From: an uncultured Clostridia bacterium
GTDB taxonomy: Bacteria > Bacillota > Clostridia > Christensenellales > CAG-314
Assembly: GCA_947625115.1 (NCBI GenBank)
Contig: CANQND010000009.1
Location: forward strand, 1 to 53,891
Reading direction: 5' to 3'
Length of the DNA: 53,891 nucleotides
Shown here: positions 36,066 through 43,957 of the stretch, one piece after another
Position numbering within the stretch: position 1 is the first letter of the stretch
How the letters are laid out: each line of letters opens with the position of its first letter
Program-made: the position numbers and the translations under genes
Notes under the pieces: generated by a model
Databases searched by the model: none
What the model was told of the DNA's origin: nothing
The model's input: only the letters and a program-made list of their open reading frames with translations

Positions 36066-36752
36066 ATGCAGACAGAGTTGAAACCTTTTGAAAAAATAGA
36101 AGATCTGCAATGCGACGGCTTGCGCATAATACAGTCCGACAAGGAATATCGCTTCACCACGGACGCGGTGTTGCTTGCCAATTTCTGCAAAGATATGAAA
36201 GGCAAAGTGTGCGTTGAGTTCGGTGCGGGTAGCGGAGTTGTGAGCATACTCGTCGCCCACAAAAAGAGTCCCAAGCGCGTTGTCGCGTTGGAAATTCAGC
36301 CGCAACTTGCGGATATGATGAGGCGGAGCGTGTTGTTGAACGGACAGCAGGACGTAATCGAAGTACACGTCGCCGATTTGAAAAACGCTTGCTCTGTCGT
36401 GCGCGATGCGGACGTGGTGGTGTGCAATCCGCCCTATCGCCGCGTAGGTAGCGGAGAGCGGCAACAGGAACAAAACATCGCCCTTTGCCGACACGAAATT
36501 GCGGCTACCCTTGCCGACGTGGTGCATAGCGCGGCGCAAACGCTCAACAACAGGGGCAGTTTTTATCTGGTACACCAAGCGGACAGGCTGTGCGAGATCG
36601 TCTGCCTTTGCAAGGACAACGGTCTTGCCGTAAAGGAATTGTTGCCCGTAAGCCCCGTCGGCGGCAAAGACCCCAATCTTGTGCTTGTGCGCGCGGTAAA
36701 GGGCGGCGCGTGGGATTGCAAATTGCGCTTTCCCTACTGTATAGAAAATTAG
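36066..36752 (+). CDS. tRNA1(Val) adenine N6-methyltransferase-like (TrmN6/YfiC family)
   Basis: A 228-residue class I SAM-dependent methyltransferase. The SAM loop is VEFGAGSGVVS, and the catalytic motif NPPY is at residues 121-124, the signature of N6-adenine or N5-glutamine methylation. The opening (LQCDGLRIIQSDKEYRFTTDAVLL) is typical of the TrmN6/YfiC family that modifies A37 of tRNA1(Val). The next gene is rsmI, a common pairing in Firmicutes (yabB-like/yraL order). No ribosome site is visible before the ATG, and the promoter suggests a leaderless message. Confidence 0.88.
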   Translation: MQTELKPFEKIEDLQCDGLRIIQSDKEYRFTTDAVLLANFCKDMKGKVCVEFGAGSGVVSILVAHKKSPKRVVALEIQPQLADMMRRSVLLNGQQDVIEVHVADLKNACSVVRDADVVVCNPPYRRVGSGERQQEQNIALCRHEIAATLADVVHSAAQTLNNRGSFYLVHQADRLCEIVCLCKDNGLAVKELLPVSPVGGKDPNLVLVRAVKGGAWDCKLRFPYCIEN

Positions 36753-36776
36753 CTATCTGGGAGGCTGTTTGAAAAT

Positions 36777-37556
36777 ATGGTCTACTTTATTGCTACGCCT
36801 ATCGGAAATTTGGGCGAGATCACCTACCGCGCAACGGAAACGTTGCAAAGCGTTTCGGCAATTTTTTGCGAGGACACCCGTCACAGCAAAATTTTGCTTG
36901 ACCGCTACGGCATATCCAAACCCACGTACAGCTACCACAAGTTCAACGAAACAAAGCAGTTGGATCTTGTGTTGAGCTTTTGCAGGCGCGGCGAGGACGT
37001 GGCGGTAATCAGTGACGCGGGTATGCCCTGTATCAACGACCCGGGCAAAACGCTCGTCAACGCTTTGAAGAAAGAGGGTTTCCCCTACACGGTGGTGAGC
37101 GGTGCCAGCGCGTTTGTCAACGCCTTTGTGTTGAGCGGGTACGATCCGCCCTTTACCTACTACGGCTTTTTGCCCGAAAAAATTTCCGACAGGGACAAGC
37201 TGTTGGACGCAAGCGTCGGCGTGGCTGTTTTTTACGTGTCGGTACACGACCTTGCGGAAAATATGTCCTACCTGCGCGGTCGTTTGGGCAACAGAGAGTG
37301 CTGTTTGGTAAAGGAACTCACCAAATCGCACGAAAAGGTTCGGTTTTGCCGCTTGGCGGACGAAATCGACGACGACAAGGGCGAATTTGTGTTGGTGGTA
37401 AACCGCGGCGATGAAGTAAACCCGCTGTGCCTGTTGAGCGTAAAGGAACATCTCGACTACTATATGAAAGACGGTATGAGCAAGTCCGAGGCGGTCAAAG
37501 CCGTCGCCAAGGACCGCAACGTTCCCAAGAACGAAATTTACAAGCAAACGCTGTGA
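36777..37556 (+). CDS. rsmI: 16S rRNA (cytidine-1402 2'-O)-methyltransferase
   Basis: A 259-residue tetrapyrrole-methylase-fold enzyme that methylates the ribose of C1402 in 16S rRNA. Hallmarks: FIATPIGNLGEIT at the start, CEDTRHSKILL, ISDAGMPCINDPG (SAM site) and FYGFLPEK. It follows the TrmN6-like gene by 24 nt with GGGAGG upstream, forming a small RNA-modification operon that ends in a terminator. Confidence 0.95.
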   Translation: MVYFIATPIGNLGEITYRATETLQSVSAIFCEDTRHSKILLDRYGISKPTYSYHKFNETKQLDLVLSFCRRGEDVAVISDAGMPCINDPGKTLVNALKKEGFPYTVVSGASAFVNAFVLSGYDPPFTYYGFLPEKISDRDKLLDASVGVAVFYVSVHDLAENMSYLRGRLGNRECCLVKELTKSHEKVRFCRLADEIDDDKGEFVLVVNRGDEVNPLCLLSVKEHLDYYMKDGMSKSEAVKAVAKDRNVPKNEIYKQTL

Positions 37557-37579
37557 GGAAAACCTTTCTCCAAGCTCCA

Positions 37580-37615
37580 TTCCGTCCCGAATACGTCGGG
37601 GCGGAAATTTTTTTT
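37580..37615 (+). terminator. Rho-independent terminator after rsmI
   Basis: TTCCGTCCCGA (37580-37590) pairs with TCGGGGCGGAA (37596-37606), with one G-T pair, around a 5-nt loop and followed by a T-run to 37615. Confidence 0.88.
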
Positions 37616-37679
37616 GAAACGATTTTGCAATAAAACGCCTCCTTTCGGCGTTATTTAAGTGTAAAGAGGAAAACGGAAG

Positions 37680-38237
37680 ATGTCTTCAAAAACTTTTACC
37701 AAGCCTCGCAAGAGAGATGTAGACAACGCCATTTACGGCGTTGCCGAAGGGGAAGAAAACGCGATGAGATCTCTCTACGAGCTTTGCGGCAGTGCGGTTT
37801 ACGCCTATGCGTTGACCGTGTGCGGAAACGTGTACGACGCGCAGGACGTTATGCAGGATACGTTTATCAAGGTGTACAACGCCGCGCCCGACTATGTTTC
37901 GCAGGGAAAGCCGATGAGCTGGATATTGAGCATAGCGCGCAATCTCTGCTTCGACAGGTTTCGCTTGCAGGCTCGGCAGGTAAACGTAACCGACGAGGCG
38001 TTGGAACGGCAACTCGGTTCGACGGCGACGGACGCAACGGACAGATTGGTGATAAAAAGTTGTCTTTTGCAGTTGGACGAGGAGGAGCGCGCGATAGTGG
38101 TTATGCACGCCGTAGGCGGAGTGAAACATCGCGAAATTGCCGACGAACTCGGTATACCACTCAACACGGTACTGTCCAAATACCGCCGCGCTATTGCAAA
38201 ATTAAAAAACATTCTGGAAGGAGGAAACAATGAATAA
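37680..38237 (+). CDS. ECF-type RNA polymerase sigma factor
   Basis: A 185-residue sigma-70-family protein. Region 2 lies at about residues 25-95 (DAQDVMQDTFIKVY and WILSIARNLCFDRFR) and region 4 at about 125-180 (LDEEERAIVVMHAVGGVKHREIADELGIPLNTVLSKYRRAIAKL has the helix-turn-helix). Length and absence of region 3 mark it as extracytoplasmic-function type. The ATG follows AAAGAGGAAAACGG. It overlaps the next gene, a membrane protein with PepSY-like domains, by 8 nt, which is the usual sigma/anti-sigma layout. Confidence 0.92.
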   Translation: MSSKTFTKPRKRDVDNAIYGVAEGEENAMRSLYELCGSAVYAYALTVCGNVYDAQDVMQDTFIKVYNAAPDYVSQGKPMSWILSIARNLCFDRFRLQARQVNVTDEALERQLGSTATDATDRLVIKSCLLQLDEEERAIVVMHAVGGVKHREIADELGIPLNTVLSKYRRAIAKLKNILEGGNNE

Positions 38238-40143
38238 AAGATCGGTAGAACGTAAAGTAGCAAATAGTTTTGAACACGCCGCTCCCGACGTGTACCAAAC
38301 GGTATCTGCGCAATGCCCCGCCCGCGCAAAGGCGGCTTCGCGCAAAAACACATTATGGGGTTGGAAATTTGCCACCTGCGCCCTTGCTTTGGCGTTGGTT
38401 GTAGCCATTGTGTTCGGCGGAGTGGCTCTTGGCGGACTTAACGGGCAAACGGCGGTGGCGGCAAGCGTCACTTTGGACGTGAACCCCAGCGTATCTCTTC
38501 AAATAAGCGGTCATCGCAGCCAAGACTACCGCGTTGTAAATGCGGAAGCGTTGAACGACGACGGCAAAGTGATAATAGGCTCTATGGACCTCAAAGGCGT
38601 TCAGTTGGAAGTTGCGGTCAACGCGCTTATCGGCAGTATGCTCCGCAACGGTTATCTTAGCAGCCTTACCAATTCCGTGCTTGTCAGCGTCGATTCGCAA
38701 GAGGGCGAGTACAGTAGCTTGGCAAAGTTGGTGTCTGACGAAATAACCCTCAAATTGAAAGAAAGTCAGATAGAAGCAAGCGTTGTGGCGCAATGGTTGG
38801 ACGAAACAACCGAATTGGAAGAACTCGCCGCAAAGTACGGCATTTCGTTGGGCAAAGCGCAACTGATAAAGAAAATCATTGCCAACAGTGTGGACGAAAA
38901 CTACACCGAAGATGATCTTGCCCGCCTCACAATAAACGAGCTTAATATCATATTGAGCGGACTTTCCATCACGGAGGACGACCTCACCCAAAGCGGTACT
39001 GCCAGCGCGCAAAAATACATCGGCAAAGACCGCGCATTGGAAGTGGCGTTCTCCAAAGTGGAAAGCGGACTTACTCAGGAAAACGTGTTGGGACTCAACG
39101 CCAAGTTGGATTTCAACGACGGAATAATGGTGTGGGAAGTGGAGTTCTACTACGGCACCAACGAGTACGAATTTGAAATTGGCGCGATCACGGGCGAAAT
39201 AGTTTCCTTTGAGCGCGAAATTTCCGAGTACGTACCCGACGCCACTCAACCTACCAAAACCAATGACGAACTGAAAGCCATAGCGTTGGAGCGCGCGGGC
39301 GTAACGGAAGTTACAGACGTAACTATCAACATCGAAAAGTGTTGGTTCTGGGGCGCAAAGAACAGCGTTTACTCCGTGTGGTTCGAGTACGAAAACACCT
39401 ACTACGAATTTGAAATCGACGTCTACGGCTCGGTGCTGTACAGCTTCGAGCAGAAACTCGACGTAACGGCGGATCAACTTATGAGCCGCAAAGCAGAGGA
39501 CTTGCGCGCATTTCTCGAAAGTCAAGGCGAACTTTCCTCTTTGCAAAACGTAAGAAATCTGCGCGTGGTTACTCAAATGCAGACGGACGAGGAGTCGGGC
39601 GAAAGCAGACTTGTGTACATTGTCACTTTCTCTGTGGACGAAGTTAAGTACACCTACACAATCGACCCGCTCAACGAAACTATCCTCAACAAGTCGGTTG
39701 AGGAACGCAAGGACAGTATCAAAGATTGGTTCGGCGACAAGTGGGACGACGATTGGGACGAGATGTTCGACGACGACTACGACGACGATTGGGAAGATTT
39801 CTTTGAAGATTGGGGTTTCCACTTTGACGAACACGGCGGTTTCGGCGGCAAAAAGCCCAACAACCAATCTACGGCGACGGTTTTGACGGAAGAGGAAATC
39901 AAATCGTACCTGCTCAATCAATTGCGCGGACAGTTCGGCTTGATTTTGTTGGAGGACACGACCGAATGGGAAATAGAACTTGACGAAGAACGCGGCGGAG
40001 GAGTGTACGAAGTGGAATTTAAGTGGAACAACCGCGAGTTCGAGTGCGACGTGGACGCCTTTACGGGAATGTTGATACGCGGCACGTGGGACTACGTGGA
40101 CGGTTACACCCCCGAGTACCCCTCTTGGCACCACGCAAAGTAG
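38230..40143 (+). CDS. Membrane anti-sigma-like protein with PepSY-type repeats
   Basis: A 637-residue single-pass protein. A short cytoplasmic part (~1-45) that could hold the sigma factor is followed by a membrane helix (~46-68). The first outer segment, AASVTLDVNPSVSLQI, matches the start of the RsgI-type extracellular domain. At least three PepSY-like domains follow (near residues 255-335, 345-415 and 555-630), with Y.V.F/W.V.F strands and a D..TG.I ending. Between the last two is a Trp/Asp-rich acidic stretch (DKWDDDWDEMFDDDYDDDW) that may bind metal. It is translated together with the sigma gene (overlap 8 nt, GGAGGA site). Likely a cell-surface signal sensor; the signal is unknown. Confidence 0.82.
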   Translation: MNKRSVERKVANSFEHAAPDVYQTVSAQCPARAKAASRKNTLWGWKFATCALALALVVAIVFGGVALGGLNGQTAVAASVTLDVNPSVSLQISGHRSQDYRVVNAEALNDDGKVIIGSMDLKGVQLEVAVNALIGSMLRNGYLSSLTNSVLVSVDSQEGEYSSLAKLVSDEITLKLKESQIEASVVAQWLDETTELEELAAKYGISLGKAQLIKKIIANSVDENYTEDDLARLTINELNIILSGLSITEDDLTQSGTASAQKYIGKDRALEVAFSKVESGLTQENVLGLNAKLDFNDGIMVWEVEFYYGTNEYEFEIGAITGEIVSFEREISEYVPDATQPTKTNDELKAIALERAGVTEVTDVTINIEKCWFWGAKNSVYSVWFEYENTYYEFEIDVYGSVLYSFEQKLDVTADQLMSRKAEDLRAFLESQGELSSLQNVRNLRVVTQMQTDEESGESRLVYIVTFSVDEVKYTYTIDPLNETILNKSVEERKDSIKDWFGDKWDDDWDEMFDDDYDDDWEDFFEDWGFHFDEHGGFGGKKPNNQSTATVLTEEEIKSYLLNQLRGQFGLILLEDTTEWEIELDEERGGGVYEVEFKWNNREFECDVDAFTGMLIRGTWDYVDGYTPEYPSWHHAK

Positions 40144-40160
40144 ATTTTGTCTGAAACGCT

Positions 40161-40196
40161 AAAACAGAACGCGACAAAACGCGTTCTGTTTTTTTA
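40161..40196 (+). terminator. Rho-independent terminator after the sigma/anti-sigma operon
   Basis: AACAGAACGCG (40163-40173) pairs perfectly with 40180-40190 around a 6-nt loop. Flanking A's pair with the T-run that reaches 40196. Confidence 0.93.
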
Positions 40197-41220
40197 TGGT
40201 GAGTTCCGACCACACGCAATGCGATACGGTTGACTGCGCAACCGATCTCCCCTTGTAGCTCGGGCGTTCGACCTGAGGGCAGTGAAGTTTGCCGCTGTGC
40301 GGCAAGTTAAGTTGTGCTGTCGCACAGTGAAGTACGCCTTGCGGCGTGTGAAGTTTGCGGCGTTGCCGCAAGTTGAGGACGGGCGTAAACGCCCGAACTG
40401 TTAGCACTATTGTACGCGGGGAGAAAGTGAGTTACTGAAATACAAACCGTCCCCGTCGTGAGCAACGCGAAACTACGGGGAAGGGGGACCACGAAGTGGT
40501 GGAAGAGGGATATATAAAGCCAACTCTCTCGCCGCCCTCGTTGCAGATTATTTTTGGTCGAACATCCTCGCTCCCTGTGTCACAAGGTCCCCGACCACCC
40601 ACCCCGAGAACAGTTAAGTTTGCCGCTGTGCGGCAAGTGAAGTAGTGCTGTCGCACAGTGAAGTACGCCTTGCGGTGTGTGAAGTTTGCGGCGTTGCCGC
40701 AAGTTGAGGACGGGCTATCGCCCCGTCGTTCCACTCCCCGACCGCCCGCCCCTGTTTGCGGGGAGTTAGTAGGTTACTGTGTATAAGTTTTATTCAATAT
40801 TTTGATACATTTTATCCGTAGGGAGCAAGTCAGGAGCAGTAATAAAAGCCTTCTCTTGACGACGCAAGAGAAGGGGGACCACGCAGTGGTGGTTGAGTTT
40901 CGACTTGAAAAGCAAGCTACATATTGTTAAATATTTTCCCTTATTCCACACAGAAATTTTTGTTGGTAGTAATTACAATATATAGCTTATTTCATTTGTC
41001 GAAACTCATCAGTCACCTAACGGTGACAGCTTCTCTTCCGTCGTGAAGAGAAGCCTTATACGCCGTTGCAGACCTACTCCCTGCCGACGCATTTGCTTTT
41101 CGTTACGCGCTCTTTTGTCCCCAAGAGAAACCCTTTATAGCAGTTACATATCAACGCCTTGTGTCACAAGGTCCCCGCCTGCTCCTATCCGCAGGGAGCA
41201 AGTCGGTTTCTATATGTTTC
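40197..41220. repeat. Mosaic intergenic repeat cluster C, with two GTGAAGT hairpin arrays
   Basis: About 1 kb without genes. Two GTGAAGT (or GTTAAGT) hairpin arrays have unit starts at 40282, 40306, 40327, 40348 and at 40613, 40637, 40658, 40679. Other modules are the ACGCAATGCGATACGGTTGACT block at 40214-40235 (also at 46.2 kb), GGGGGACCAC with GTGGTGG palindromes near 40484-40502 and 40872-40890, and the CCCCGACCGCCCGCCCC block near 40736. CTGATGAGTTTCGAC appears in inverted orientation near 40998-41012, with a GTCACC/GGTGAC hairpin, a CTTCTCTT/AAGAGAAG hairpin and the palindrome CCTTGTGTCACAAGG near 41158. No coding or transposase sequence is seen. Confidence 0.8.
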
Positions 41221-41276
41221 CGCGCCCAAGCATTCTCGCAGAACCGTTTTTACGCTACAAAAAGTTGACAACAAAT

Positions 41277-41329
41277 TTGCATTTGACCTTTGCCGAGTGT
41301 TACAATGGTATTGTGGGGCGAATGTGGGG
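41277..41329 (+). promoter_or_regulatory. Possible promoter with two GTGGGG boxes
   Basis: TTGCAT (41277-41282), 18-nt spacer and TACAAT (41301-41306), followed by two GTGGGG direct repeats at 41313-41318 and 41324-41329, 11 bp apart. Such paired TGGGG boxes resemble MraZ-type sites, but no mraZ is nearby. Two TTGAC motifs just upstream are badly spaced for this -10. Confidence 0.4.
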
Positions 41330-41398
41330 ACATTTGCCTCAAAAAACAGGAAATCCGTAGGGGGACAGTTTTTCCGAAAAACAGGAGAACGTAATTTT

Positions 41399-42028
41399 AT
41401 GGATTTTGCAACTTTTGTGTCGCGCGTGGGCAATTTTATGTCCAACAGCGACGGCGCGTATTTCGTTGTTTACGCAGTGGTAACGTGCTTTTTGACGGAG
41501 CTTGTAAAAAAGCTCTTTGTAAACAAAACCAAGGTGGACGTACTGCACAAGTTCGATTTGGCTCCCGTGTTGCCGTTCATTTTCGGTTTGGCGTTTGCCG
41601 TGGCGGATATGTATCTTGTGCAACGCGTCAAAGGGTTTTCCTTGGGGACTGCCTTGCGCATTATCATTTCCGCCCTGTCGATAGGCGCGTTGTCGTCCAC
41701 GGGGTTTAAGTTTATCAAGTCGCTTTCGGGGCAAAGCCTGTCCGATTTGATGAAGAACGACGTCTTTGCCGTGTTCTACAATCAATTGCTGTACTTCGGC
41801 AACGTCCGACAGCAAATGAAAGACAAAAATTTGACTTTGAATGACTTTGTAGAACAGGTAAAATTGCTTGCAAGCAACGCCGAGCAAATTTACAAGCAAG
41901 ATGACAGCATTGATTCCAAACGTTGTCGCCTTGCCAAATTGCTAAGCGGCATAGTGGACGATCAAAACATCGATACCTGTGTGAACGCGATCAACGACGC
42001 GCTTGCGCGTTACGTACAAAACAAGTAG
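41399..42028 (+). CDS. Membrane protein of unknown function (209 aa)
   Basis: Three or four membrane helices occupy residues ~18-110; the remaining ~100 residues are a soluble helical domain (VFAVFYNQLLYFGNVRQQM onwards). No signal peptide. The ATG at 41399 has CAGGAG 8 nt upstream; the longer open frame upstream runs through repeat sequence and is not coding. The family is not recognised. A short terminator follows. The layout of a membrane half plus helical cytoplasmic half, next to two TerB-like genes, hints at a shared envelope role, but this is inference. Confidence 0.75.
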   Translation: MDFATFVSRVGNFMSNSDGAYFVVYAVVTCFLTELVKKLFVNKTKVDVLHKFDLAPVLPFIFGLAFAVADMYLVQRVKGFSLGTALRIIISALSIGALSSTGFKFIKSLSGQSLSDLMKNDVFAVFYNQLLYFGNVRQQMKDKNLTLNDFVEQVKLLASNAEQIYKQDDSIDSKRCRLAKLLSGIVDDQNIDTCVNAINDALARYVQNK

Positions 42029-42044
42029 AGTACGCGCCAAAACG

Positions 42045-42077
42045 AGAGGCTGTCTTTTTGAGAGGACAGCCTCTTTT
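42045..42077 (+). terminator. Terminator after the 209-aa membrane protein gene
   Basis: AGAGGCTGTC (42045-42054) pairs perfectly with GACAGCCTCT (42065-42074) around a 10-nt loop, with a short T-run to 42077. Confidence 0.75.
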
Positions 42078-42081
42078 ACTA

Positions 42082-42110
42082 TTGACAAAGCGTTGCGAAA
42101 ATTATATAAT
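42082..42110 (+). promoter_or_regulatory. Perfect-consensus promoter for the first TerB-like gene
   Basis: TTGACA (42082-42087), 17-nt spacer, TATAAT (42105-42110). It settles the gene start: an in-frame ATG at 42109 overlaps the -10, so the ATG at 42145 must be used. Confidence 0.82.
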
Positions 42111-42144
42111 GTTACAAATATCCGCTTTATTTGCGAGAGTAACA

Positions 42145-42693
42145 ATGACGGCACAACAGTATTTCGACAAAGCGTTGGACGCGTACAGAAAGACGATAGA
42201 ACTTGTAAAGGACATCGGCGCAAAAGCGCGGCTTCCCGAAACTCGATCGGGGAGGCTTTCGTTGCAATGTCAATTTGATGTGATAGTGCAGTACGTGCTG
42301 TTGCAAGTTGCCCTTGCCGACGGCGACTTTTCGGAAATAGAGGGCGCGTTTATCGACAACATAACGGACAATTTCGACATTCTCAAACTGTTCGGAATGG
42401 ACGGCGACGAATACAATTGGCAGTTTGCGGGCGCGCACCTGAATGCCGCGCAGATAAAAAAGGTTATCGGCAGCGTGGAAAAGATCGCGTATGTGCATAT
42501 GCGCAACTTTGCGGAAAACTTTGCGCTGTATGCCACGGATAAGGACAGAGAATTTCTCTTTGCCTGTATGAAAGAAATTGCCGTTTGCTTTATCCTTTGC
42601 GACGGCACGGGTACCCGCGCGGAGATGGACGCGGCGCAGGAAACAGTGTACTCCTGCTTGGTTTTGCCGTGGAAAAAGGTTATCGGCAAGTAG
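42145..42693 (+). CDS. TerB-like helical protein, paralogue 1 (182 aa)
   Basis: A soluble all-helical protein of 182 residues. The segment QYVLLQVALADGDFSEIEGAFIDNITD resembles the acidic metal-binding helix of TerB/DjlA-type domains, and a second acidic turn occurs near CDGTGTRAEMDAAQ. It is clearly paralogous to the next gene (42762-43322): both share Q.VL...ALADG.F...EG.F.DNITD and a FA.LF/FALYA block. The start follows from the promoter. TerB-like proteins occur in tellurite and envelope-stress clusters, but no other ter genes are here. Function unknown. Confidence 0.75.
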   Translation: MTAQQYFDKALDAYRKTIELVKDIGAKARLPETRSGRLSLQCQFDVIVQYVLLQVALADGDFSEIEGAFIDNITDNFDILKLFGMDGDEYNWQFAGAHLNAAQIKKVIGSVEKIAYVHMRNFAENFALYATDKDREFLFACMKEIAVCFILCDGTGTRAEMDAAQETVYSCLVLPWKKVIGK

Positions 42694-42711
42694 TTTGTTT
42701 TACGCGTAAAA

Positions 42712-42741
42712 TTGTTTAACGTAACCGTTTTTTGCGATAAT
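42712..42741 (+). promoter_or_regulatory. Probable promoter of the second TerB-like gene
   Basis: TTGTTT (42712-42717), 18-nt spacer, GATAAT (42736-42741), about 20 nt before the ATG at 42762. Confidence 0.45.
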
Positions 42742-42761
42742 TTTGGTAAAAAGGAGCCAAT

Positions 42762-43322
42762 ATGTCGGCTTTTCGACAAGTCAACTTGGGTAAAACTTAC
42801 TATCGTAGGGCTATCGCGTTTGTGGACGATATGTCGGGATATATCGTGCGCAACAATTTGGCGTACGGCTTTTCGGTAGCGGCGGCACGCCTGCAATTTG
42901 ACCTAATGTTGCAGTACGTTTTAATGGAAACCGCCCTTGCGGACGGCAACTTTACTGTCGGCGAGGGGTACTTTCTCGACAATATCACCGACTACGGCGA
43001 TATGATAAATTCGGTAAGGGCGTACGGCAACAATTGGGAAGAGATAGCCTATCACTACAACAACGCCACTTTCCGCGCGCTTGTAAACAAAATGGCCGCC
43101 AAGGCGGGGCGGCACATTGCAAGTTTTGCCAACTTGTTCGGGACGTTGAATAGCCGCATACCCAACAGATATTTGGCAAAAGAATTGACCGACTTGGTTG
43201 TAGGCGTTGCAATATGCTTTATCTCCGCGGACGGCAAAGCCGCCAAGCAAGAAACGGACGTTGCGTACGCAACCGTCGAACGCGTTCTGGGCAGACCTTG
43301 GATGACGGCTATGTACAGATAA
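42762..43322 (+). CDS. TerB-like helical protein, paralogue 2 (186 aa)
   Basis: A 186-residue helical protein paralogous to the preceding gene. The conserved core is LQYVLMETALADGNFTVGEGYFLDNITD, and a second acidic motif, SADGKAAKQETDVAYATV, falls near the C-terminus, as expected for a two-site TerB-like fold. The ATG follows AAAAAGGAG. It appears to have its own weak promoter, so the two copies may be expressed differently. A bidirectional terminator separates it from the convergent minus-strand gene. Confidence 0.78.
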   Translation: MSAFRQVNLGKTYYRRAIAFVDDMSGYIVRNNLAYGFSVAAARLQFDLMLQYVLMETALADGNFTVGEGYFLDNITDYGDMINSVRAYGNNWEEIAYHYNNATFRALVNKMAAKAGRHIASFANLFGTLNSRIPNRYLAKELTDLVVGVAICFISADGKAAKQETDVAYATVERVLGRPWMTAMYR

Positions 43323-43336
43323 TTCTAAAAAAATTC

Positions 43337-43378
43337 TTACCCCATTTGCCGTTTTTGCGACAATGGGGTAATTTTTTT
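43337..43378. terminator. Bidirectional terminator between convergent genes
   Basis: TTACCCCATT (43337-43346) pairs with AATGGGGTAA (43362-43371). T-run to 43378 on the plus strand and an A-run at 43327-43333 give U-tracts in both directions, serving the TerB-like gene and the minus-strand gene at 43448. Confidence 0.85.
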
Positions 43379-43447
43379 GCTACGATATTCAGGTAGAGGC
43401 AACGCCCGCGTTTAACTTTTTTTGCCCGCAAAAGCGTTGAAAAAATT

Positions 43448-43957
43448 TTACAGGTAGCATTTGAGGGACTCGAACTTGCCCTCTTCGTAACGCAGTATTT
43501 GTTTTTGCAAAAGCATAACTTCGGGGTTTATGTCGTTGTACTCGCGTATCATTCGGTACAAGTCGATAATGCCGTTGAGCGTTCCCTGCAACATTATTTT
43601 AGCCACGTGCGTAATGCTTTTGTCCGTCATCATCTTTGCCCGTATGCCCATATTAGCCATAGTAATGGCAAATTTCGGCGCGGGGGTCGGGTCGAAACTT
43701 AGCCTCTCGCACATTTCGTCGAGCTGTTCCACGTAGCGGTCGTACTGTTCCACTTGCTTGTGCAACGCCTTGGTCACTTCCTGTTTTTCCACGTAGGGCA
43801 ACAGCGTTTTTATGCAGCTTTGCGCCATAGTGACGTTTTTGTAGAGGTCGCTCATCGCTTGGCGAGTCTTTTCCACATTGCAATTGTTTTCCGTTACGGG
43901 CGTTTGTTCCGCTTTTTCCTGCTCGGGCGCGGCGTTTTTGCCGTTAGTCGTCGTCAT
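43448..43957 (-). CDS. Helical-bundle protein of unknown function (169 aa)
   Basis: After a ~30-residue polar N-terminus (Lys, Glu, Gln), the protein is a run of amphipathic helices ending in EEGKFESLKCYL. The pattern resembles ferritin-like or DUF2383-type four-helix proteins, though I see no clear metal ligands. I take the ATG at 43957, with GGAGG 9 nt upstream; a TTG two codons earlier is possible. It overlaps the end of the upstream small gene by 14 nt, so the two are one transcript. Family not recognised with certainty. Confidence 0.7.
   Translation of the reverse strand: MTTTNGKNAAPEQEKAEQTPVTENNCNVEKTRQAMSDLYKNVTMAQSCIKTLLPYVEKQEVTKALHKQVEQYDRYVEQLDEMCERLSFDPTPAPKFAITMANMGIRAKMMTDKSITHVAKIMLQGTLNGIIDLYRMIREYNDINPEVMLLQKQILRYEEGKFESLKCYL

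Noticed and set aside
42109..42144. The ATG at 42109 as start of the first TerB-like gene.
   Set aside because: It overlaps the -10 of a perfect promoter, so the message starts downstream of it.
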